From: Mesorhizobium sp. J428
GTDB lineage: Bacteria; Pseudomonadota; Alphaproteobacteria; Rhizobiales; Rhizobiaceae
NCBI RefSeq assembly: GCF_024699925.1
Contig: NZ_JAJOMX010000001.1
Span: forward strand, 124,001 to 188,000
Length of the DNA stretch: 64,000 nucleotides
Reading direction: 5' to 3'
Positions 15,765-24,668 of the stretch are shown piece by piece. Numbering within the stretch: position 1 is the stretch's first letter; every line of letters starts with the position of its first letter. The notes under the pieces were generated by a model that made no database searches, was not told the origin of the DNA, and saw nothing but the letters and a program-made list of their open reading frames with translations. The position numbers were made by a program, and so were the translations under genes.

Positions 15765-16985
15765 ATGACCAGCGCGCTCGACGACCCCATTCGGCCGTCC
15801 TCCCTCCCCCTCGAAGGCGCGCCTGCGGTCAATCCCGGCCTGGTCATGCTGGCGCTCGCTATGGGCGGCTTCGCGATCGGCACGACCGAATTCGCGGCGA
15901 TGAGCCTGCTTCCCTATTTCTCCGCCGGCCTCGGCGTCGACGAACCGACTGCCGCACATGCCATCAGCGCATATGCGCTCGGTGTCGTCGTCGGCGCGCC
16001 CATCATCGCGGTCCTCTCCGCCCGGGTTCCAAGGCGCACCCTGCTGATGGTGCTGATGGCGGTGTTCGGCGTGGCCAACTGCCTCAGCGCCATGTCGCCC
16101 TCCTACAACTGGCTGCTGGCGTTCCGCTTCATGAGCGGTCTGCCACACGGCGCCTATTTCGGCGTGGCGGCCCTCGTCGCGGCGTCGCTCGTGCCGCAGA
16201 ACAGACGCGCATCGGCGGTCGCGAAGGTGATGCTTGGCCTCACCGTCGCGACAATCATTGGCGTGCCGGTGGCGACCTGGCTCGGCCAGGCCTTCGGATG
16301 GCGCTGGGGCTTTGCTGTCACCGGCCTCCTCGCGCTGATGACCTTCGTCATGGTCGCGGCCTTCGCACCGAAGGACCAGCCCGACGCAGACGCAAGTCCG
16401 CTGCGCGAACTCGGCGCCTTCGCCAACCGGCAGGTGCTGCTCACGCTTGCCACCGCGGTCGTCGGCTTCGGCGGGCTGTTCGCCGTCTACTCCTACACCG
16501 CCTCGACGCTGCTGGAGGTGACGCAGGTCGAGCCCTGGGTGGTGCCGATCGTGATCGGCCTGTTCGGCGTCGGCATGACGCTCGGCACGATCTTCGCGGC
16601 CTGGGCGGCGGACAAGGCACTGCGTGCCACCGCGACCGGCATTATCATCGCCAGCGCGCTGACGCTTTTCGCCTTTCCGTTCTCGGTCGGTAATGTCTGG
16701 ACGATCTCGCTGGTGGTCTTCCTGATCGGCTGCGCGTCGAGCCTCGGCGTCGTGATCCAGACCTATCTCATGGACGTCGCCAAGGACGCCCAGACGCTGG
16801 CGGCGGCCGCCAACCACAGTGCCTTCAATGCGGCCAACGCGCTCGGGCCATGGCTGGCTGGCCTGGCGATCTCCGCCGGCTACGGCTTCCCGTCCTCCGG
16901 TTTCGTCGGCTGCGGACTGGCCATCCTTGGCCTTGTCATGTGGCTCGTGACGCTGGCCGACGCACGGCGTTCGCGGCCGAACTGA
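15765..16985 (+). CDS. MFS transporter, AraJ/sugar-efflux type
   Basis: A 406-residue major facilitator protein with twelve predicted spans. The N-terminal GGFAIGTTEFAAMSLLPYF is the hallmark of the AraJ/YdhP/NepI efflux group, and RFMSGLPHGAYFGVAALVAA is the matching later motif. These carriers export sugars, nucleosides or drugs by proton antiport. The ATG at 15765 has GGAG eight bases upstream; upstream in-frame sequence looks untranslated. It stands alone and converges on the acyl-CoA ligase gene. The substrate is unknown. Confidence 0.88.
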   Translation: MTSALDDPIRPSSLPLEGAPAVNPGLVMLALAMGGFAIGTTEFAAMSLLPYFSAGLGVDEPTAAHAISAYALGVVVGAPIIAVLSARVPRRTLLMVLMAVFGVANCLSAMSPSYNWLLAFRFMSGLPHGAYFGVAALVAASLVPQNRRASAVAKVMLGLTVATIIGVPVATWLGQAFGWRWGFAVTGLLALMTFVMVAAFAPKDQPDADASPLRELGAFANRQVLLTLATAVVGFGGLFAVYSYTASTLLEVTQVEPWVVPIVIGLFGVGMTLGTIFAAWAADKALRATATGIIIASALTLFAFPFSVGNVWTISLVVFLIGCASSLGVVIQTYLMDVAKDAQTLAAAANHSAFNAANALGPWLAGLAISAGYGFPSSGFVGCGLAILGLVMWLVTLADARRSRPN

Positions 16986-16998
16986 GGCGGTCCGGCCG

Positions 16999-18537
16999 TC
17001 AGCCGCCGGCGTCCTCGACCAGCTTGGCACGGATGTCGGACTTCAGCACCTTGCCGACCTTGGACCGCGGCAGGTCGGGCCACACCTCGACCTGCTTGGG
17101 CGTCTTGACGCTGCCGATCCGGCGCTTAACGAAATCGGTGACCTCGGCGACGTCGATCGCCTTGCCGGCGCGCGACTGCAGCACGGCGACAATCCGTTCG
17201 CCCCACTTCTCGTCGGGCAGGCCGATCACCGCGCAATCCTGCACCGCCTCATGCGCCTGCAGCGCCTGCTCGACCTCGACCGAGTAGACGTTGAAGCCGC
17301 CGGTGATGATCATGTCCTTGGCCCGGTCGACGATGTAGAGGAAGTTGTCCTCGTCCAGGTAGCCGATGTCGCCGGTGTGATGCCAGCCATACGCCGACGC
17401 CTCAGCGGTCGCCTCCGGGTTCTTGTAGTAACCCGCCATAACGAGCGATCCCCGGACGACGATCTCGCCGCGCTCGCCCTGCGGCAGCAGTTCGCCCTCG
17501 GAGTTCATGATGCCGACGCTGACGAGTGGCGCGACCCGGCCGGCCGAGGACAGGCGCGCGGTGGCGACCGAGCCGTCCGGCGCGTAATGGTCCGCCGGCC
17601 GCATCATCGAGATCATCATAGGCGCCTCTGTCTGGCCGAACAGCTGCGCCATCGGCCCGATGCGCCTCAGCGCCTCCTCCAGCCTGACGGCCGAGATCGG
17701 CGCAGCACCATACCAGAAGCATTGCAGCGAACTGAGGTCCGCCGCGTCCAGCCCTGCATGGTCGAGCAGCATGTAGATCACCGTCGGCGGCAGGAATGTG
17801 TGCGTGACCCGGTAGTGCTCGATCAGCCGCAGGAACTCGCCGATGTCGGGATGGTGCATGATGACGATCCGGCCACCGAGCGCCATGATCGGAAAGCACA
17901 GCACGCCGGCGGCATGCGTCAGCGGCGCGAGTGCGAGATAGGTCGGCCGCCCCTCGAAGGGGTATCCCATCAAGGTCAGCGCGGTCATCGTCTCGATGTT
18001 GCGCCCGGTCAGCATCACACCCTTCGGCTTGCCCGTCGTGCCGCCGGTTCCCGGGATCATGGCGAGATCGTCCGGCGGCGCGCGCTCGAAGACGCGACCG
18101 TCGATGCCCTCCAGCCAGGTGTCGAAGGACTCCGCGAAAGGCAGTTCCCTGTCGAGGCAGACCAGCACTCTGAGCTTGGGCAGGTTCGCGCGGATACGCT
18201 CGACCATCCCGGCGAAGCTGGAGTTGAACAGCAGCAGGCCGCAATCGAAATTGTCGAGGATGAACTGGTTCTCGGCCGCCTCGTTGCGCGGATTGATCGG
18301 GCACCAGACCGCGCCCGCGCGTGAGATGCCGAAGACGCAGGAGAAGGCGACTGGATCGTTGCCGGACAGGATCGCGACCTTGTCGCCGGGCGCGATGCCG
18401 GAACGGGCGAGGCCCGCCGCGATCCTGTAGCTCAGTGTCTGCACGTCGGCATAGCTGAGATCCGCATCGTCCATCGTCAGGCATGGGCGGCCGGCGCCGA
18501 GGGAGGCGCCCTTGTCAAGGTAATCGACCAGTCGCAT
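16999..18537 (-). CDS. AMP-dependent acyl-CoA synthetase/ligase
   Basis: The 512-residue enzyme shows all core motifs of class I adenylate-forming ligases: the P-loop GTGGTTGKPKGVM near residue 165, GYYKNPEAT, the hinge DRAKDMIITGGFNVYS and the catalytic-lysine region RSKVGKVLK near the end. It should activate a carboxylic acid to its CoA thioester through an acyl-adenylate in the cytoplasm. It is the last of three minus-strand genes with a saccharopine dehydrogenase-like protein and an SDR, facing a TetR gene. A catabolic role on a fatty, aromatic or terpenoid acid is likely; the chain cannot be read from sequence. Confidence 0.9.
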   Translation of the reverse strand: MRLVDYLDKGASLGAGRPCLTMDDADLSYADVQTLSYRIAAGLARSGIAPGDKVAILSGNDPVAFSCVFGISRAGAVWCPINPRNEAAENQFILDNFDCGLLLFNSSFAGMVERIRANLPKLRVLVCLDRELPFAESFDTWLEGIDGRVFERAPPDDLAMIPGTGGTTGKPKGVMLTGRNIETMTALTLMGYPFEGRPTYLALAPLTHAAGVLCFPIMALGGRIVIMHHPDIGEFLRLIEHYRVTHTFLPPTVIYMLLDHAGLDAADLSSLQCFWYGAAPISAVRLEEALRRIGPMAQLFGQTEAPMMISMMRPADHYAPDGSVATARLSSAGRVAPLVSVGIMNSEGELLPQGERGEIVVRGSLVMAGYYKNPEATAEASAYGWHHTGDIGYLDEDNFLYIVDRAKDMIITGGFNVYSVEVEQALQAHEAVQDCAVIGLPDEKWGERIVAVLQSRAGKAIDVAEVTDFVKRRIGSVKTPKQVEVWPDLPRSKVGKVLKSDIRAKLVEDAGG

Positions 18538-18589
18538 CGCGTTGCTCCCGTAAGGTGGCCGGGCAGCGGCAAGCCGCCGCCCGCTCAGG

Positions 18590-19711
18590 TCAAGTGTGGA
18601 CCGTCAGGATCGGATTCATCACCAGGCCGAAGCTGCGCAGCTGCCCGAGCAACTCGCGATGACCGAAAGCCTGGCAGGCCGAGGCAAAGCCGACGCGCTT
18701 CGGCGGCTGCTGCAAAAGCGAGAAGGCGGCATAGGCCTGCAGCATACCGGTCTGCTTGTAGTTGCAGTTGCCGTGGATGACGCAGTGCGCCCGCCCGAGC
18801 GGCCCCGACGCGTAGACGGAATCGATCGAGGTGTTGATGCGCGGGTTCTCGCGCGGCGGCATCGTCGCCTGCAGGCTCGCGGCGATGTCGCCGAGCGCCT
18901 TCTCCTGCTGGTCAGGCGGCAGCGGCTTGATCTGCTCCTTGACCATCTGCGTGGTCTGGACGACGCCCTCCATCACGGGCCTCGCCAGCACACCGCCCAT
19001 GACGCGGCAGTTGGAGACGCGCGGGTCGCTCTTGAACCAGACCGGATGCGCGGTGCCGCCCCACGGCACCGCAATCGCGGTCTCGTGCTGGCCCGGCACC
19101 GCGACGTCAGCGCGTGCGGTCACGTCCCACTCGACGAACTTGTTCTGCTCCAGATAATACCAGTTCGCCTTGAGGATGGTGAAGATCGTCTGGGTCGAGG
19201 CGTAGGTCGGAAAACCCTTCCAGAACACCAGGATGTCAAGCGTGTCGAGCCCGGGTGTCTCCAGGCAGATGTTCGCTGCGATCTCGCCGGTCGTGTACAT
19301 CTGGGCGTTGTTGGGCGCGAGCAGCAGGCCCTTCTTGGCGAACGCCTCGCCCCAGGTCTTCTGGCAATGCAGCACCCAGTCCTGTTCGCCGGTCGTGTCG
19401 GTGTAATGGCAGCCGGCCGCCAGCGCCGCCTCGACCACTTCCGAACCGTATTTGATGAAAGGTCCGACCATGTTCGACACGACCCTGCTACCCTTGAACA
19501 GCTTGGTCAGCGCCTCGACCGTATGCTCCACCTCGACCACTTCGTAGTCGGCGGTCTCGATGCCCGGGATCTTGTCGACCACGGCCTGCACCTTGGCCTT
19601 GTCGCGCCCGGCGGCGATGAAGGGGATGTTGTATTCCCTGAGATATTCGCAGACCAGGCGTCCGGTGTAGCCGGAGACGCCGTAGACCACGACGGGTCGC
19701 TTGTCGCTCAT
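18590..19711 (-). CDS. saccharopine dehydrogenase-like NAD(P)-binding protein
   Basis: A 373-residue protein that opens with a Rossmann motif, VVVYGVSGYTGRLVCEYL, of the trans-acting enoyl reductase / saccharopine dehydrogenase-like superfamily. YTDTTGEQDWV near residues 112-122 is a second family feature. The C-terminal half is not one I can assign. It lacks the length and substrate motifs of true lysine-pathway saccharopine dehydrogenase, so lysine metabolism should not be inferred. It sits between an SDR (34 bases upstream) and an acyl-CoA ligase (52 bases downstream), which suggests a reductive or oxidative step on the same substrate. ATG at 19711 has an AGGGAGGA site upstream. Confidence 0.8.
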   Translation of the reverse strand: MSDKRPVVVYGVSGYTGRLVCEYLREYNIPFIAAGRDKAKVQAVVDKIPGIETADYEVVEVEHTVEALTKLFKGSRVVSNMVGPFIKYGSEVVEAALAAGCHYTDTTGEQDWVLHCQKTWGEAFAKKGLLLAPNNAQMYTTGEIAANICLETPGLDTLDILVFWKGFPTYASTQTIFTILKANWYYLEQNKFVEWDVTARADVAVPGQHETAIAVPWGGTAHPVWFKSDPRVSNCRVMGGVLARPVMEGVVQTTQMVKEQIKPLPPDQQEKALGDIAASLQATMPPRENPRINTSIDSVYASGPLGRAHCVIHGNCNYKQTGMLQAYAAFSLLQQPPKRVGFASACQAFGHRELLGQLRSFGLVMNPILTVHT

Positions 19712-19745
19712 CTGAAATCCTCCCTGTATTCTTGGATGATTGCCG

Positions 19746-20549
19746 TCACATGCCCATGCCGCCGTCGACCGGCAGGCCGGCGCCGGTGACGAAGCGCGAG
19801 GCGTCCGAGCACAGGAACACCGCGGCATCCGCGATGTCCGACACCTCGGCCAGCCGCGCCAGCGGCGTCTGCTCGACCACCATCGCCACGGCGGCGTTGA
19901 TGTCGGCGGCAAGGCCGACCGAGACCATGTCGGCAGCGAGCTTCATGCCCATCTCGGTCGGCGCGAGGCCCGGATAGAGGCAGTTGACGCGCACCCCATA
20001 GCCGAGCTTTCCCGCCTCCATGGCCGCCACGCGGGTCATCCGGTCCACCGCCGACTTGGTGCCCGAGTAGCCGACGATGGCCGGGAAGGCGATCGTCGCG
20101 GCGACCGAGGCGATGTTGAGGACCGAGCCGCCCTTGCCGGCCGCACCGCCCGGCCGCATCGCGCGGAAGGCATGCTTCATGCCGAGCGCCACGCCGACAA
20201 TGTTGACGTCGCACATGCGCCGCAGGTCTTCCGGCTTCACGTCGACGACCAGCGAGGTGATCTCGATGCCGGCATTGTTGACCAGGATATCGAAGCCGCC
20301 CAGTTCCGACACGGTCGCCGCGACCGCCTTTTCCCACTGCGCCTCGTCGGTGACGTCGAGCTGCGCGAAGCCGCTCTTCACGCCCGACTTCGCCAGCGTC
20401 GCGGCCGTCTCTCGTCCGACATCGGCGAGGATATCGCCGATCATTACCGACGCCCCCTGGGCCGCGAGCGCCTGCGCGATCGCCGCGCCGATGCCCCTTG
20501 CCCCACCCGTCACCAGGGCCGTCCGGCCCGTCAGGTTCTTTTCAGCCAT
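19746..20549 (-). CDS. SDR family oxidoreductase
   Basis: The 267-residue product is a classical short-chain dehydrogenase: cofactor motif TGGARGIG, NNAG, the catalytic serine region LNIASVAATIAF and Y-x-x-x-K as YSGTK. It ends with TGAGLPVDGGMGM. An acidic residue after the second beta strand (GDIL) favours NAD(H) over NADP(H). It is the first gene of a three-gene unit with the saccharopine dehydrogenase-like protein and the acyl-CoA ligase. GGGAGGA precedes the ATG at 20549. The substrate is probably a hydroxy- or keto-acyl compound, by context only. Confidence 0.9.
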   Translation of the reverse strand: MAEKNLTGRTALVTGGARGIGAAIAQALAAQGASVMIGDILADVGRETAATLAKSGVKSGFAQLDVTDEAQWEKAVAATVSELGGFDILVNNAGIEITSLVVDVKPEDLRRMCDVNIVGVALGMKHAFRAMRPGGAAGKGGSVLNIASVAATIAFPAIVGYSGTKSAVDRMTRVAAMEAGKLGYGVRVNCLYPGLAPTEMGMKLAADMVSVGLAADINAAVAMVVEQTPLARLAEVSDIADAAVFLCSDASRFVTGAGLPVDGGMGM

Positions 20550-20858
20550 GTCTTCCTCCCTGTTTTGCTCGATGCCGGACAAGGCTCCGCCCTCCGGGCC
20601 AAACGGCCCGGTGGCGCCAAGCGCGCGAAACACTGTCCAGGTTCGGCATTCCTCCCTGCGCCCGCCCCGACCGTCGGTGCGAGTGCGATACTTTTGACAG
20701 ATGGCCAAAAATATCATGACAAGCGTCAAACAAAATCTTGACGCTTGTCAAGCGACAAATCTTGACGACTGTCCAGGAAATTGCTTTCGCCTATATGGAA
20801 TGGCATTGTGCGGTGCCGGCCCGGCGTTCGGCCGGATCGGAAAGCGGAAAGAGGCGAC
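20550..20858. other. 309-base divergent intergenic region
   Basis: No gene is seen between the SDR and TetR starts. The part next to the SDR is a leader with a ribosome site and a 7-bp hairpin (20594-20611). Further in lie AT-rich sequence and a long inverted repeat (20717-20750), followed by a second copy of AAATCTTGACG about 24 bases after the first. The region very probably holds both promoters and the regulator sites. Confidence 0.6.
20717..20750. promoter_or_regulatory. long inverted repeat, probable TetR operator
   Basis: TGACAAGCGTCAA (20717-20729) and its exact complement (20738-20750) flank an 8-base AT-rich spacer. The 13-bp perfect arms lie between the divergent SDR operon and TetR gene. 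Binding by the neighbouring TetR protein is inferred. Confidence 0.65.
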
Positions 20859-21512
20859 ATGGCGCTGCAGGAAATCGAGGCGAGACCAACAGTCACCGGA
20901 AAGGCGAGCAGCGGACGGGTGGACCGTCTGCGCGTGGACAAGTTCGCCGCGCGCCGCGTTGAGCTTGCCGAGGCCGCGCTGGAGGCGCTCGGAGAGCTCG
21001 GCTACGCCCGCACCAGCCTGCGCGAGATCGCCCAGAAGTCGGAGTTCACGCATGGCGTGCTGCACTACTATTTCACCGACAAGGTCGATCTGATCTGCTG
21101 CTGCGTGCGGCACTACAAGGCGAAGTGCGTCACGCGCTACGACCAGGTGACCGCAACGGCGCCGACGCGCGAGGCGCTGCTGGAAGGGTTCCTCGCCAAA
21201 CTCGGCGAGACCATGAGCACCGAGGCCCCGATGCACCGCCTCTGGTGCGACCTGCGCTCACAGGCGCTGTTCGAAGACGTCTTTCGCGACGACGTCATCG
21301 CCATCGACAAGAGTCTCGAGGACATGATCTGGCGGATCGCGTCCCGTTATGCGGAACTCGGCGGAAAGGCGCCGTCAATGCCACGCGGGCCGCTCTATTC
21401 GGTGTTCGACGGGCTGTTCCAGAAGCATCTGCTGCGCCACTTGGCTGGCGACGCCGACGCGATTCCGCAGATGCTGGACGACGTCCGCCGCCTGCTGCCG
21501 CTGATCGCCTGA
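20859..21512 (+). CDS. TetR family transcriptional regulator
   Basis: This 217-residue protein has a TetR-type helix-turn-helix at about residues 25-75 (ALEALGELGYARTSLREIAQ, then SEFTHGVLHYYFTDKVDLI). The all-helical ligand domain that follows is typical of TetR_C regulators of catabolic genes. The ATG at 20859 (GAGG just upstream) is preferred to a longer in-frame start at 20781, which would place a non-family N-terminus over the promoter region. It is divergent from the SDR / saccharopine dehydrogenase-like / acyl-CoA ligase operon and probably represses it through the inverted repeat at 20717-20750. The inducer is likely the pathway acid or its CoA ester. Confidence 0.88.
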   Translation: MALQEIEARPTVTGKASSGRVDRLRVDKFAARRVELAEAALEALGELGYARTSLREIAQKSEFTHGVLHYYFTDKVDLICCCVRHYKAKCVTRYDQVTATAPTREALLEGFLAKLGETMSTEAPMHRLWCDLRSQALFEDVFRDDVIAIDKSLEDMIWRIASRYAELGGKAPSMPRGPLYSVFDGLFQKHLLRHLAGDADAIPQMLDDVRRLLPLIA

Positions 21513-21641
21513 GGATCAGCGACCGGGACGACCCTACCGCGATAGCGCAGAGATCTTCGAAACATGCGCTTAACGGTTACGGCCCTATAACAGCTTCGGA
21601 AAGGCGGCGACACGCTCGCCGCACAATCGGGTTGTCGTAGC

Positions 21642-22913
21642 GTGACGAACGCACTCCTGCTCCTTGTCGAAGCGCTCGGCTATTTCGGCCTGATGGCAGT
21701 ACTGTTCGCCCTGCGCGGCCGTATCGGCCTCGGCGTCTTCATGACGGCGCTGGCCGGCATGCATTTCCTCGAAACCTACCTCGCCAGCGTCTTCTACGTC
21801 GCGGCGCCTCTCGGCATTCTCTCGCCCGGTTCGACCGTGCTGTTTTCCGGCAAGCTGGTCATGCTGCTGCTGCTCTACATGAAGGAAGACGCGGCGACCG
21901 TGCGCCAGCCGATCTACGGCCTGCTCGTCGGCAATCTGCTGACGCTTGCGCTGGTCGGTGTGCTCCGCTTCCACAGCGTCGAGCCGCTGCCCGGCGGGGC
22001 CATGCCGGACATGTCCTTCATCGACGACATGGGCTGGCTAATGGCCTGGGGCACCACCCTTCTGTTCATCGACGCCATTCTCATCATCCTGCTCTACGAG
22101 GCGCTTGGACGCGTCCTGCGCGCGAGCCTCTTCCTGAGGATTCTGGCCTCGGTCGCAACGATCCTGAGCCTTGACCAGATCGGCTTCTTCACCGTCCTGC
22201 ACCTCCTGACTGATGCTCCCTGGTCCGCGTTTTTCGGTGGGTGGGCCGGCAAGATGGCGGCAGCGCTGGTCTACAGCACGCTGACGCTCGCCTATCTGCG
22301 CTGGTTCGAGCGCGGCGAGTTGCCGGTGCCGCGCGGCGTCTCCGATGTCTTCGAGGCGCTGACCTACCGCGAGCGCTACAATGCGCTGGTCGAGCACGCC
22401 GGGCGCGACGCGTTGACCGGCCTGATGCATCGCGGCCGCTTCAACGAACTGGGGGCGCAGGCGGTCGCAGCGAGCCAAAGCAGCGGCCGGCCGCTGACGC
22501 TGCTGATCATAGACGTCGACCATTTCAAGTCGATCAACGACCACCACGGCCACGCCGAGGGCGACCGTGTCCTGCAGACCATCGCCGCCACGCTGGTCAG
22601 CCAGGTGGGGCCGAAGGACACGGTCTTCCGTATCGGCGGCGAGGAGTTCGCGGTTCTTTGCCCCTACCCGCATGCGCTGGGGCGGCTTCTCGGCGAGACG
22701 ATCCGGCAGGTGATCTGCCTTGAGGACGGCAGCGCGCCGCGCTGCACGGTAAGCGTCGGTGTCGCGACGACCGGGCCATCGGTGCAAAGCCTCGAGGAGC
22801 TCTTCGCGCTCGCGGACCGGCGCCTCTACATGGCCAAGGACGGCGGCCGCAACCGCGTCGTCGGTGAAGGCCCGGCCGAAGGCTGGACGGGCTCTACCGC
22901 GATCTCCTTCTGA
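21642..22913 (+). CDS. membrane-bound diguanylate cyclase (GGEEF)
   Basis: The 423-residue protein has six or seven hydrophobic segments in residues 1-225 and a GGDEF domain in residues 250-410. The active-site motif is GGEEF (332-336), with the metal aspartate in IIDVDHF (291) and substrate contact in NDHHGHAEGD. It should make cyclic di-GMP. The allosteric I-site RxxD that normally lies five residues before the motif reads GPKD here, so product inhibition is probably absent. The membrane domain is not one of the named sensor domains I recognise. The start is GTG at 21642. It converges on the ABC permease gene, with 7 bases between stops. Confidence 0.9.
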   Translation: MTNALLLLVEALGYFGLMAVLFALRGRIGLGVFMTALAGMHFLETYLASVFYVAAPLGILSPGSTVLFSGKLVMLLLLYMKEDAATVRQPIYGLLVGNLLTLALVGVLRFHSVEPLPGGAMPDMSFIDDMGWLMAWGTTLLFIDAILIILLYEALGRVLRASLFLRILASVATILSLDQIGFFTVLHLLTDAPWSAFFGGWAGKMAAALVYSTLTLAYLRWFERGELPVPRGVSDVFEALTYRERYNALVEHAGRDALTGLMHRGRFNELGAQAVAASQSSGRPLTLLIIDVDHFKSINDHHGHAEGDRVLQTIAATLVSQVGPKDTVFRIGGEEFAVLCPYPHALGRLLGETIRQVICLEDGSAPRCTVSVGVATTGPSVQSLEELFALADRRLYMAKDGGRNRVVGEGPAEGWTGSTAISF

Positions 22914-22920
22914 GCTTCGC

Positions 22921-23706
22921 CTACTGCGACATCTGGCCGCGATGCGCCCAGCCGGTGGTGCGCCGCTCGATCCAGGCCATCAGCGCATACATCGCGATGC
23001 CTTCAACCGCGAGCATGATCAGGCCGGCGAAGACAAGCGGCACGTTGAACTGCGACTGCGCCGCAGACATCATCTGGCCGAGCCCGGAGTTGGACGCCAC
23101 CGTCTCCGACACGACCGAGCCGACGAAGGCAAGCGTGATCGCCACCTTCAGAGAGCCGAAGAAATACGGCATCGAGCGCGGGATACCGACCTTCAGCATG
23201 ATGTCCATCTTCTTCGCGCCGAGCGCCCTCAGCACGTCCTCCGTCTCCGGCTCGATCGTGGCGAGACCGGTCGCGACGTTGACCACGATTGGGAAGAACG
23301 AGATCAGGAAGGCGGTAAGCACGGCCGGGATCGTGCCGATACCGAACCAGATGACGAGGATCGGCACGATCGCGACCTTGGGAATGGCGTTGAAGCCGAC
23401 CATGATCGGATAGAGGCCGGCATAGATCGTCTTCGACCAGCCGACCAACAGGCCGAGCGCCAGCCCGCCGACGACGGCAAGCAGGAAGCCGACGCTGGTC
23501 GTGTAGAGCGTCTGCAGCGAGTTCTTCCAGATCGCCGGCCAGAACTCGATGATCGCGTTGAGGATAACGCTCGGCGCGGGCAGCACATAGGGCGCGATGC
23601 CGAAGATGCGGACCGCCAGCTCCCACACCACGAACAGACCGATCGTGTAGAGCCAAGGAGCGGCGCCTTGCCAGTCGACACCCTTGCGCGTGCTCGTCTC
23701 GCTCAT
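22921..23706 (-). CDS. NitT/TauT-type ABC transporter permease
   Basis: A 261-residue inner-membrane protein with six spans and the SsuC/TauC-type cytoplasmic loop (ALGAKKMDIMLKVGIPRSMP) that docks the ATPase. It forms the channel of an importer with the ATP-binding protein encoded just upstream (ATGA overlap) and the periplasmic binding protein at 24669-25694. Family substrates include nitrate, sulfonates, thiamine precursors and aromatic acids. The substrate of this system is not evident. Confidence 0.92.
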   Translation of the reverse strand: MSETSTRKGVDWQGAAPWLYTIGLFVVWELAVRIFGIAPYVLPAPSVILNAIIEFWPAIWKNSLQTLYTTSVGFLLAVVGGLALGLLVGWSKTIYAGLYPIMVGFNAIPKVAIVPILVIWFGIGTIPAVLTAFLISFFPIVVNVATGLATIEPETEDVLRALGAKKMDIMLKVGIPRSMPYFFGSLKVAITLAFVGSVVSETVASNSGLGQMMSAAQSQFNVPLVFAGLIMLAVEGIAMYALMAWIERRTTGWAHRGQMSQ

Positions 23707-24491
23707 GCCGCGCTCCTTGCTTCCGCGATTGCGCCGCGCAGTTCGTGCACCATGTCGTTGAAGGCCGGTTCGTAGAGCAGATCCAGCTCGCGCGGCCGCG
23801 GGAACGGCACCCGCCGCTCCTGCAGGATGCGGCCCGGCCGCGAGCTCATGACGAAGATCTTGTCGGCAAGGAAAGTCGCCTCGCGCAGGTCGTGCGTGAC
23901 GAGGATGATCGTCACCCCCTGCGCCGCATGCAGGTCGCGAATGACGCACCAGAGTTCTTCGCGGGTGAAAGAATCGAGTGCGCCGAACGGCTCGTCCAGC
24001 ATCAGCAGCTCCGGCTCGTGGATCAGCGCCCGGCAGAGATTGGCGCGCTGCTGCATGCCGCCCGAGAGCTGCCACGGGAATTTCTGACCGAAACCCTTGA
24101 GCCCGACCGTTTCCAGCAGCTTCTCGGCCTTGGCGACATATTCCGCCTTGTTGGCGCGCAGCCGCTTGCGATGCTTCTCGACGATCTCCAGCGGCAACAG
24201 GATGTTGTCGAGCGTCGTGCGCCACGGCAGCATGGTCGGGTTCTGGAACGCCATGCCGACGATCGACACCGGCTTGGTCACCCGCTCGCCATTGACGGTG
24301 ACCGTGCCAGCCTGCGGCATGTGCAGGCCGGTCACCAGCTTCATCAGCGTGGACTTGCCACAGCCGGACGGTCCGACCACGGCCGCGAACTCACCCTTGC
24401 CGACATCGAGCGTCAGGTCCTTGACGGCCAGGGTGCCGCCTGCCCCGCCATAGCGCATGTCGACATTGGCGATGGTGACGAGAGGGGTCAT
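23703..24491 (-). CDS. NitT/TauT-type ABC transporter ATP-binding protein
   Basis: The 262-residue ATPase carries Walker A GPSGCGKST, the Q-loop in GMAFQNPTMLPWRTTLDN, signature LSGGMQQRANLCRAL, Walker B LLMLDEPFGALD and the H-loop THD. The sequence is of the SsuB/TauB class that pairs with TauC-like permeases. It lies between the binding-protein gene and the permease gene. A 178-base gap with a strong inverted repeat separates it from the binding-protein gene, which probably lowers its expression relative to that gene. Confidence 0.93.
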   Translation of the reverse strand: MTPLVTIANVDMRYGGAGGTLAVKDLTLDVGKGEFAAVVGPSGCGKSTLMKLVTGLHMPQAGTVTVNGERVTKPVSIVGMAFQNPTMLPWRTTLDNILLPLEIVEKHRKRLRANKAEYVAKAEKLLETVGLKGFGQKFPWQLSGGMQQRANLCRALIHEPELLMLDEPFGALDSFTREELWCVIRDLHAAQGVTIILVTHDLREATFLADKIFVMSSRPGRILQERRVPFPRPRELDLLYEPAFNDMVHELRGAIAEARSAA

Positions 24492-24521
24492 CCGAAATAC
24501 TCGAAGGTTCGCGTTCCTTCA

Positions 24522-24637
24522 CGCCCCCTCTGATCTGCCGGCCATCTCCCCCACGAGTCGGGGGAGATCGGCAGTTCCGAGGAAGCATGTAATCTCCCCC
24601 CGTGTGGGGGAGATGGCCGGCAGATCAGAGGGGGGCG
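24522..24637. repeat. 116-base intergenic inverted repeat, rhizobial type
   Basis: Outer arms of about 33 bases (24522-24554 and 24604-24637) are near-perfect complements. They contain CTCTGATCTGCCGGC and CATCTCCCCCAC; inner GGGGGAGAT / ATCTCCCCC arms add a second stem. The composition resembles dispersed palindromic elements I associate with Mesorhizobium-like genomes. It lies between the binding-protein and ATPase genes of one ABC operon and would form a very stable RNA hairpin. Confidence 0.75.
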
Positions 24638-24668
24638 CCGCAGAACGCGACGCCGCCTGACCTGCGCC

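Noticed and set aside
18590..19711. Lysine-pathway saccharopine dehydrogenase
   Set aside because: Only the Rossmann part matches. The C-terminal half differs, and the neighbours are an acyl-CoA ligase and an SDR.
20542..20648. Upstream open frame with GGGAGGA in the leader of the SDR operon
   Set aside because: The ribosome-site-like sequence touches the ATG with almost no spacing, and the product is an arginine-rich chain without features.
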